This document shows positions 14,611 through 19,255 of a DNA stretch of 19,255 nt, one piece after another. Where the stretch lies: positions 1 to 19,255 of the forward strand of contig JAIRMD010000095.1 in the NCBI GenBank assembly GCA_031258915.1, written 5' to 3'. The position numbers and the translations under genes are program-made. The stretch comes from Prevotellaceae bacterium (GTDB lineage Bacteria; Bacteroidota; Bacteroidia; Bacteroidales; UBA932). The notes under the pieces are model-generated. The model searched no databases, was not told the DNA's origin, and was given only the letters and a program-made list of their open reading frames with translations. How positions within the stretch are numbered: position 1 is the first letter of the stretch; each line of letters opens with the position of its first letter.

Positions 14611-16098
14611 GTAGAGAGAATAGTAGTAGATGCCGACAGCAAGCGCGCCGCCTTCTATCGTAACGCTGTCTGTTCCAGCTTGGAGCGGTATTTGCCGTAC
14701 AACCTGCCCTGCTGTACTGCTTACAGCAAGCTGCGCCGAGCTGCAGGTTTGCGGCAGCGTATAGCGGATAACGGTGGTTTGGCTGAAAGGGTTGGGAGTG
14801 TTCTGCTGCAGGGAGGCGCCGCTGCCTGCCAAGCCCTGCCCTCCGGCAGCAGGCTCGCCGGCGCTTCTGCTTTTCAGCGCAGCGGGGTTGGCTTCTTTTC
14901 CCAGCAAGCTGTAAACCAGCCCTGTCAACTCATTTATTTGCGCCTGCATCTGATCGCTCTGCGCCTGCAGCCGGTCGTTTTGCGCGCTGAGCTCCTGCGC
15001 AGCTTTCACTAAGGGTACAACAAACTCTGCATACCGCAATCCGTAGATACCCGTTTCACCCACATCCACGCCGCTGAAATCGTAGCCTATGCTTTTGGCT
15101 ATCGCCTCCACATCCTGCGCTATAAAGCCGGACTGCAGCTGCTTTTCTTTGGCCTCTCTCGCTTTTTTGGCAGCCTCGCTATTTCTCCCTTTCTCTCTCA
15201 TCATTTTACTTTGGGCTTTCAATTTTGGGGGCAGCTTATCTTCAGCTTGCTTTATTGCTTCGTCGTGGTTCATCAAGCCGTCTAAGGCATCCAAATCCAA
15301 GTTATACGTAACCGGTTGCAGGCGGTTGATAAAGTCAAGCCCCGGTACGTCCGTTTGGATGTTCTTCTTTACTCGCTTATCCGAGAGAACACCCCAGTTA
15401 ACAGCGCCGCCAATGGAGGTAACAGTGCCGCTGCCTATTTTTACCTGATTGCTTGAGAGGGCGATAGCATTAGCGCCAATGGCTGTAGCGTTGGTTAGAT
15501 TGTTGGCGCTGACATTTGCGTAAGCGCCAATAGCGGTGTTGCTGCTGCCTGCTGTATTGGTGAAAAGTGTACCCGATCCATAGGCGGTATTGTCATCACC
15601 CGTCGTATTAGGGGAAAGAGCAAGAATACCACTGGCGGTATTGCCATTGCCGTCTTCATTAACGTAAAGAGCAGAAGCGCCACTAGCGGTATTACCGAAG
15701 CCAGCCAGATTGGAGGAAAGCGCTTCGTTTCCAATAGCGGTATTAGAGAAACCTGACAGGTTGGAGGAAAGCGCTTCCCATCCAACAGCGGTATTCCAGT
15801 CGCCCGGTATGTCTTCCGAATATCCATTGGCGGTATTGCGGAAGCTTGCTATGTTGGAGAAAAGTGCTTTGTACCCAAAAGATACGTTTCCCATTTCCGA
15901 GCCTCCCGTGTATCCGGACAGAAAGTCGTTTACCTTAAATGTAATGGGAATGTCGCCGGGCGTACCAATAAAATTGGTGCTGCTTTCCAGCGTAATATTT
16001 CCGCCAAAGATGGCGTTTCCCGCCGCGTCAACTTTGAGCTGCGCCGGCGCATTCGCTGCAAGAGCGAAAACCATAGATGCTAAAATAATTTTTTTCAT
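14563..16098 (-). CDS. Tail-fibre-like surface protein: head repeats, S74 chaperone domain, T9SS sorting domain
   Basis: The 511-residue protein has a signal peptide (1 to about 19, ANAPAQ), a head of 17-residue repeats (about 71-203; N-T-A-x-G recurs at 102, 119, 136, 153, 170, 187), and a Peptidase_S74 intramolecular chaperone domain (about 236-365). In S74 the self-cleavage site lies at S239-D240 of LSDKRVKKNI. A coiled coil (about 366-398) and a low-complexity linker lead to a T9SS type A sorting domain (about 429-511: LQQNTPNPFSQTTVIRY to TKKMILTK). It is probably a trimeric surface fibre exported through the outer membrane by T9SS (inferred from family). If S74 cleavage occurs, the sorting domain would be separated from the head. 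It is first of the three-gene block; no Shine-Dalgarno sequence precedes its ATG. Confidence 0.85.
   Translation of the reverse strand: MKKIILASMVFALAANAPAQLKVDAAGNAIFGGNITLESSTNFIGTPGDIPITFKVNDFLSGYTGGSEMGNVSFGYKALFSNIASFRNTANGYSEDIPGDWNTAVGWEALSSNLSGFSNTAIGNEALSSNLAGFGNTASGASALYVNEDGNGNTASGILALSPNTTGDDNTAYGSGTLFTNTAGSSNTAIGAYANVSANNLTNATAIGANAIALSSNQVKIGSGTVTSIGGAVNWGVLSDKRVKKNIQTDVPGLDFINRLQPVTYNLDLDALDGLMNHDEAIKQAEDKLPPKLKAQSKMMREKGRNSEAAKKAREAKEKQLQSGFIAQDVEAIAKSIGYDFSGVDVGETGIYGLRYAEFVVPLVKAAQELSAQNDRLQAQSDQMQAQINELTGLVYSLLGKEANPAALKSRSAGEPAAGGQGLAGSGASLQQNTPNPFSQTTVIRYTLPQTCSSAQLAVSSTAGQVVRQIPLQAGTDSVTIEGGALAVGIYYYSLYVDGSLVDTKKMILTK
15490..15888 (-). repeat. 51-bp (17-codon) tandem repeats in the tail-fibre-like gene
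   Basis: About seven to eight degenerate 51-bp units encode residues 71-203 of the tail-fibre-like protein, with consensus N-T-A-x-G-x-x-A-L-x-S-N-x-x-G-x-x. Spacing is exactly 17 residues from N102 to N187; one unit (88-101) is three residues short. The pattern resembles YadA-like and phage-fibre head repeats that build left-handed beta rolls. Confidence 0.8.
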
Positions 16099-16197
16099 GA
16101 TGTTTTTCTTTTAAGAAATTTTGGTGGTTCATGTTTTACCGATACGAAAAACGTTTCATACCATTCACGCGCTAAAGTTATACATTTTTTCAAGCGA

Positions 16198-16211
16198 ATG
16201 CTGCGCAGCAT
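16198..16211. promoter_or_regulatory. 14-bp perfect palindrome upstream of the tail-fibre-like gene
   Basis: ATGCTGCGCAGCAT is a perfect palindrome in the 190-bp gap between thyA (stop at 16289) and the tail-fibre-like gene (start at 16098). It lies about 100 bp before that start, on the promoter side, so it could be an operator for a dimeric regulator. A hairpin with a 5-bp stem and GCGC loop, acting on the thyA transcript, is the alternative. Confidence 0.3.
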
Positions 16212-16288
16212 CTGTTAAGAAAAGGTTAAACTTTTGTTTTGTTTTGCATTTCTTTGAAATTCAATGGCTTACAGCCAAAAAAAACCGC

Positions 16289-17083
16289 TTACACCGCAAT
16301 GTCTGCCTTTATTGCCGGGTAGGGATCGTAGCGGTTGAGCGTAAAATCGTCGTACTCGAAATCAAAAATGGAAGTTACGGCGGGGTTTATTTCCATTGAG
16401 GGCAGCGCGCGTGGGCTGCGCCGGAGCTGCGTTTTGACTTGCTCCATGTGGTTGAGGTAGATGTGGGCATCGCCCAGCGTGTGGATAAATTCGCCGGGCT
16501 GCAGGCCGCACACCTGCGCCACCATCATGGTAAGGAGGGCGTAGGAGGCGATGTTGAACGGTACGCCCAGGAACGTGTCGGCGCTGCGCTGGTAGAGCTG
16601 GCACGAGAGCCTGCCGTTGGCCACGTAGAGCTGAAACAAAGCATGGCACGGCGGCAGGGACATGCTGCCGATGTCGGCCACATTCCATGCGCTCACAATG
16701 TGCCGCCGCGAATCGGGGTTTTCCTTTACCGACCTCACCACCTGCGCAAGCTGGTCGATGCGCTGCCCGTCGGGTGCCGGCCAACTGCGCCACTGGTACC
16801 CGTAGATGTGCCCCAAATCGCCGCCTGCGTCTGCCCATTCGTCCCAGATGGTTACCCCGTGGTCGTGCAGGTACCCGATGTTGGTGCTGCCCTGCAAAAA
16901 CCACAGCAGCTCGTAAATGATGGAGCGCAGGTGCACCTTTTTGGTGGTAAGCAGCGGAAAGCCTTTTTGCAAATCAAAGCGCATCTGGTAGCCAAAAACG
17001 CTTAGGGTTCCTGTGCCGGTGCGGTCGGACTTTCGAGTGCCGTTGTCCAGAATGTGCTGAAGTAAGTCGAGGTATGGTTTCAT
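16289..17083 (-). CDS. thyA: Thymidylate synthase
   Basis: ThyA makes dTMP from dUMP using 5,10-methylene-THF. Starting at the ATG at 17081-17083 gives 264 residues, the same length as E. coli ThyA, and puts the nucleophile at C146 (LPPCHALFQ), the same number as in E. coli. Other signatures are DRTGTGTLSVFG (20-31), WDEWAD (80-85), PDSRRHIVSAWN (123-134) and QLYQRSADTFLGVPFNIASY (162-181). An upstream in-frame ATG at 17137 would add 18 non-conserved residues across an A-tract region, so I reject it. The gene lies 82 bp after the Crp-like regulator on the same strand. Confidence 0.97.
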   Translation of the reverse strand: MKPYLDLLQHILDNGTRKSDRTGTGTLSVFGYQMRFDLQKGFPLLTTKKVHLRSIIYELLWFLQGSTNIGYLHDHGVTIWDEWADAGGDLGHIYGYQWRSWPAPDGQRIDQLAQVVRSVKENPDSRRHIVSAWNVADIGSMSLPPCHALFQLYVANGRLSCQLYQRSADTFLGVPFNIASYALLTMMVAQVCGLQPGEFIHTLGDAHIYLNHMEQVKTQLRRSPRALPSMEINPAVTSIFDFEYDDFTLNRYDPYPAIKADIAV

Positions 17084-17135
17084 TTCTTCGGTATAAGGCA
17101 TCAAAAAAAAGTAAGCCCAAAAAAAGTATTGCTTC

Positions 17136-17169
17136 AAAAAAAAACTTAGCCCCCCGTAGCGCCTGCTAC
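17136..17169 (-). terminator. Weak hairpin and T tract after the Crp-like gene
   Basis: On the minus strand the regulator's stop codon lies in GTAGC-AGGC-GCTAC (17156-17169), a 5-bp stem with a 4-base loop. A C/G-rich stretch follows, and then T9 (A9 on the plus strand at 17136-17144). Two more T runs follow (17119-17125, 17103-17110). This might be a weak terminator or attenuator between the regulator and thyA; the T tract is displaced from the stem, so confidence is low. Confidence 0.25.
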
Positions 17170-17858
17170 CCGTGCTTGCTGATGCGGCAAATAGCCGGGA
17201 TGTTGAGCAGGCGAATGGTGCACCTGCTGAAGCTTAGCAAGCCTTCGCGCTGAAAGGTAGAGAGGGTGCGGATAGCGTTGGGGGTGGTCATGTTGGAGAG
17301 GTTGGCCAGGTCGCTGCGGGAAAATTGGCCGCAAAGCGTTTGGCGGTCATCCTCCATGCCGCAGGTGTCGGCCAGCAGCAGCAGCGAGTCGGCCAGGCGT
17401 GCCCGCACGTGCTTTTGCAGGAGCGCCGCCATGCGCAAATCGGCAAGGCCAAGAACGCGCGAAGCATGACGCAGCACAGACAGGGCAAAGGCGCTGTTGG
17501 CCTGCATGAGCGACAAAAAGCACCCCCTCTCAACGGTGCAAACCAGCGACGGCTCAATGGCTTTTGCCGAAGCTTGATAAAGCTCGCCCGCGCACAGCGC
17601 ACGAAACCCAAGAAGGCTACAGCCCGGAACAAGGCGTACTATCTGCTCTTTGCCCAAAACGCCTTTCCTGCAAACCTTCACCTTTCCGTAGGAGAGGTAC
17701 GCAAGGCCTGCGGGCGGCTCGCCCTCGCTAAAAACAGTTTCGCCCTTCTTATAGCTGACGCTATGGGTACTGCGGATGATGTGCTCTTTTTCTTCGCTCG
17801 AAAAAAATGGAAACATCACAAAAAAGCCTTTCGTTTCGCTATCGCATATCGTCAGCAT
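17166..17858 (-). CDS. Crp/Fnr-family transcriptional regulator
   Basis: The 230-residue protein has an N-terminal cyclic-nucleotide-binding-type beta barrel (about 20-115; YKKGETVFSEGEPPAGLAYL then GKVKV), a dimerisation helix (about 125-160) and a C-terminal winged helix-turn-helix (about 179-209; FSRSDLANLSNMTTPNAIRTL). The phosphate-binding cassette of cAMP-binding Crp (G-E-L/I then R-S/T-A) is not recognisable: the region reads LLGFRALCAGELYQASAKA, so cAMP binding is doubtful. No Fnr-type N-terminal cysteine cluster is seen. An internal Met (residue 15, at 17816) is an alternative start and fits the family N terminus at least as well. It lies 15 bp after dNK and 82 bp before thyA. Its targets are unknown. 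Confidence 0.85.
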   Translation of the reverse strand: MLTICDSETKGFFVMFPFFSSEEKEHIIRSTHSVSYKKGETVFSEGEPPAGLAYLSYGKVKVCRKGVLGKEQIVRLVPGCSLLGFRALCAGELYQASAKAIEPSLVCTVERGCFLSLMQANSAFALSVLRHASRVLGLADLRMAALLQKHVRARLADSLLLLADTCGMEDDRQTLCGQFSRSDLANLSNMTTPNAIRTLSTFQREGLLSFSRCTIRLLNIPAICRISKHG

Positions 17859-17873
17859 ATACCGCTTTGCTTG

Positions 17874-18485
17874 CTAAAAAAGGCCGTTAATAGCTGCATT
17901 TACCTTGCTTACCACCTCGCTCAAGTCCCCCAGGTTGTCCGAAAAGTTGATTTCGTCCACATCCACAATCAGCTTGGGGCCGGAGTACGACTGTACAAAC
18001 TCCTCGTAGCGGTCGTTCAGGTTTTTGAGGTAATCTAAGCGTATCCCTGCCTCGTACTCCCGCCCGCGCCGCTGGATTTGCCGCACCAGCGTAGGCACCG
18101 ACGCGCGAAGGTAGATGAGCAAATCGGGGGGCGCTATCAGCGAGCTCATCAGCTCAAAAAGGTCTATGTAGGTGGCGTAGTCGTTGTTCGACATGAGCTG
18201 CATGGCGTGCAGGTTGGCTGCAAAAATGTAGGCATCCTCAAAGATGGTGCGGTCTTGCACAACGTCATCCTTGTTTTTTTGAAGCTCTACAATTTGCCTG
18301 AAGCGCCGCCCAAGGAAGTACACCTGCAGGTGAAACGACCAGCGCTGCATGTCCGAATAAAAATCGTACAGGTAAGGATTATCTTCAGTATCCTCATACT
18401 GAACTTTCCACCCGTAGTGTTTTGATAAAAGGCCGGCGAGCGTAGTTTTGCCGCTGCCGATGTTACCTGCTATTGCGATGTACAT
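17874..18485 (-). CDS. Deoxynucleoside kinase (deoxyadenosine/deoxyguanosine kinase family)
   Basis: The enzyme phosphorylates deoxynucleosides to dNMPs in salvage. The 203-residue protein has the P-loop GNIGSGKTT (7-15), the substrate-pocket acid E31, the D-R-S-type motif as D78-R79-T80 (VQDRTIFED), and an arginine-rich LID near RRGREYE (139-145). Length and motifs match the bacterial dAdo/dGuo kinase family; the preferred base cannot be decided by eye. It is followed after 15 bp by the Crp-like gene and preceded by DUF721 with 38 bp between them. With thyA it suggests a dNTP-supply cluster. Confidence 0.9.
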   Translation of the reverse strand: MYIAIAGNIGSGKTTLAGLLSKHYGWKVQYEDTEDNPYLYDFYSDMQRWSFHLQVYFLGRRFRQIVELQKNKDDVVQDRTIFEDAYIFAANLHAMQLMSNNDYATYIDLFELMSSLIAPPDLLIYLRASVPTLVRQIQRRGREYEAGIRLDYLKNLNDRYEEFVQSYSGPKLIVDVDEINFSDNLGDLSEVVSKVNAAINGLF

Positions 18486-18490
18486 AGCAC

Positions 18491-18519
18491 ATTTAAGAAT
18501 TTGTTTTATTTAAGAATTT
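18491..18519. repeat. 12-bp direct repeat between DUF721 and dNK genes
   Basis: ATTTAAGAATTT occurs twice (18491-18502 and 18508-18519), 17 bp apart, filling most of the 38-bp gap between the DUF721 stop and the dNK start. It could be a pair of regulator half-sites, or the result of a small duplication in AT-rich DNA. Confidence 0.6.
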
Positions 18520-18523
18520 TTTT

Positions 18524-18835
18524 TTACCGCAATATCAGCTCGCTGACAATTTGCTCCTGCGCCTGCTCGTTGATACGCCTCACTATTTCGCTGCGCAGCA
18601 TGAGCGCCTCGCTGCGAGCCGCCGATGAGCTGAGCTCCACGAGCAGCTTCTTATCTTTCAGGAACAGCTGCTGCGTGTGCGCTGCTATGCTTTTGCCCGC
18701 TACGTCCTCCCACAGCCCCAGTATGTAGGCTCGCCGCAGCATGTCCGTTTCGCGCGTGTTGCGGCGCATCGATGCCAGCAGAATATCGCCAAGGCTCATG
18801 GTTGATGAGTGGCGTAGCAATGGTTGCCTTTTCAT
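18524..18835 (-). CDS. DUF721 (DciA-like) family protein
   Basis: The 103-residue product contains the DUF721 core: L-G-D-I-L near residues 15-19, then a segment reading W-E-D-V-A-G-K-S-I-A-A-H-T and a strand LFLKDKKLLVELSSSAARSEALM, ending in helix EIVRRINEQ. DUF721 includes DciA, a DnaB-helicase loader or partner in many bacteria; whether this short Bacteroidota form has that role is inference. I place the start at ATG 18833-18835 (MKRQPLLRHSS). The longer frame to 18994 would begin upstream of the predicted promoter at 18880-18911 and adds non-conserved sequence. It is the first gene of a probable operon with dNK, the Crp-like gene and thyA. Confidence 0.82.
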   Translation of the reverse strand: MKRQPLLRHSSTMSLGDILLASMRRNTRETDMLRRAYILGLWEDVAGKSIAAHTQQLFLKDKKLLVELSSSAARSEALMLRSEIVRRINEQAQEQIVSELILR

Positions 18836-18879
18836 AGCGTGAAATGTGTGTACCGTGCGTATCGCATTGTTTACCCTGA

Positions 18880-18911
18880 CAAAGGTAAAGAAAAAATCCG
18901 AATTACTCAAA
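18880..18911 (-). promoter_or_regulatory. Bacteroidota-type promoter for the DUF721-dNK operon
   Basis: Read on the minus strand, TTTG (18911-18908), exactly 20 bases, then TACCTTTG (18887-18880). This is a full match to the Bacteroidota sigma consensus TTTG-N19-21-TAnnTTTG. It lies about 45 bp before the ATG at 18835, so it also supports that start codon. Confidence 0.75.
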
Positions 18912-19004
18912 CGCACCCCGAGGCAAAGGCTCAAAGGCCGCATGGCAGCTACTGCATAGCCGCAGAGCTGCTTGCGAGAAGGCGGCAAATACAAAATTTT
19001 TCAC

Positions 19005-19012
19005 TAAATTTG
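19005..19012 (+). promoter_or_regulatory. -7 promoter box for the DUF3822-like gene
   Basis: TAAATTTG matches the Bacteroidota -7 consensus TAnnTTTG fully and lies 22 bp before the ATG at 19035. No TTTG is seen 19-21 bases upstream, so only half the promoter is recognisable. It is divergent from the DUF721 promoter, with about 95 bp between the -7 box here and the -33 box there. Confidence 0.5.
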
Positions 19013-19034
19013 CAGGGTTTAAAGCGAAAAAAAA

Positions 19035-19255
19035 ATGTACACGCCTCTTGTAGCCACAGACAGCACTTTTAGCGCGCATAGCAGCGATGCCTTACACTTA
19101 TCCATTCAGGGTGATTTGGAGGAGCTTTGCTTTTGTACGCTCAACTTGACCACGCGCAAGTACGTTGCCTTTAAATCCATACCCTACGCGCAGGCGGTGG
19201 TTGACTACAACGACATGCAGCCGGCGCTGAGCACGCTGCTCAACGCCGAGCCGCT
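19035..19255 (+). CDS. DUF3822-like protein, N-terminal part only
   Basis: An ATG at 19035 opens a frame that stays open to the right edge (73 codons). The translation (TDSTFSAHSSDALHLSIQG, then DLEELCFCTLNLTTRKYVAF) resembles the N terminus of DUF3822 proteins, a Bacteroidota family of unknown function with a hydrophobic, actin-like-ATPase type strand pattern. The assignment rests on a short stretch and on divergent placement next to DUF721. A good -7 box 22 bp upstream supports the start. There is no Shine-Dalgarno sequence; the leader is A-rich. Confidence 0.6.
   Translation, partial: MYTPLVATDSTFSAHSSDALHLSIQGDLEELCFCTLNLTTRKYVAFKSIPYAQAVVDYNDMQPALSTLLNAEP

Noticed and set aside
16262..16279. 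Inverted repeat TGGCT-TAC-AGCCA with an adjoining A8 run as a thyA terminator
   Set aside because: On the thyA (minus) strand the T run precedes the stem instead of following it, and the stem is only 5 bp.
17084..17137. 18-residue N-terminal extension of ThyA
   Set aside because: The start at 17083 gives exactly the canonical 264 residues with the nucleophile at C146; the extension is non-conserved and spans A tracts.
18836..18994. 53-residue N-terminal extension of the DUF721 protein
   Set aside because: It contains the consensus promoter on the same strand and has no conserved features.

Overview
The window comes from a member of the Bacteroidota, most likely Bacteroidales. The evidence is a type IX secretion (T9SS) C-terminal sorting domain, the gene order purH-mreB-mreC-mreD-mrdA-rodA, a near-perfect Bacteroidota promoter (TTTG-N20-TACCTTTG), and core genes that mostly lack Shine-Dalgarno sequences. 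I see no tRNA, rRNA, CRISPR array, transposase or phage gene.

Left part (1-10514, + strand): a GNAT-like acetyltransferase cut by the left edge, DNA polymerase III delta' (holB-like), purH, then the elongation/cell-shape cluster mreB, mreC, mreD, mrdA (PBP2) and rodA, and finally riboflavin synthase (ribE). The genes from mreC to rodA abut or overlap, as expected for one operon whose products form the rod complex (MreB filament, MreC/MreD scaffold, PBP2 transpeptidase, RodA glycosyltransferase).

Middle (10528-16098, - strand): a nucleoside kinase of the TGS/uridine-kinase type converges on ribE. Next comes an accessory three-gene block, transcribed right to left: a secreted tail-fibre-like protein (17-residue head repeats, S74 self-cleaving chaperone domain, coiled coil, T9SS sorting domain), a truncated metzincin paralogue, and a full-length secreted metzincin protease. 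The two protease copies arose by a head-to-tail duplication of about 770 bp. Its junction joins the middle of a protease gene to the last 15 codons of the T9SS sorting domain. The copies are near-identical mosaics with a sharply divergent central block. The protease genes look more AT-rich than the flanking core genes, and both carry GGAGG ribosome-binding sites that the core genes lack.

Right part (16289-18835, - strand): thyA, a Crp/Fnr-type regulator, a deoxynucleoside kinase and a DUF721 (DciA-like) gene. Their reading order from the promoter is DUF721, dNK, regulator, thyA, a cluster weighted towards dNTP supply and replication. A DUF3822-like gene starts divergently at 19035 and runs off the right edge.

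No intergenic stretch exceeds about 300 bases. The best candidate for something new is the duplicated, mosaic protease module next to the tail-fibre/T9SS gene. No entirely unknown system is evident.
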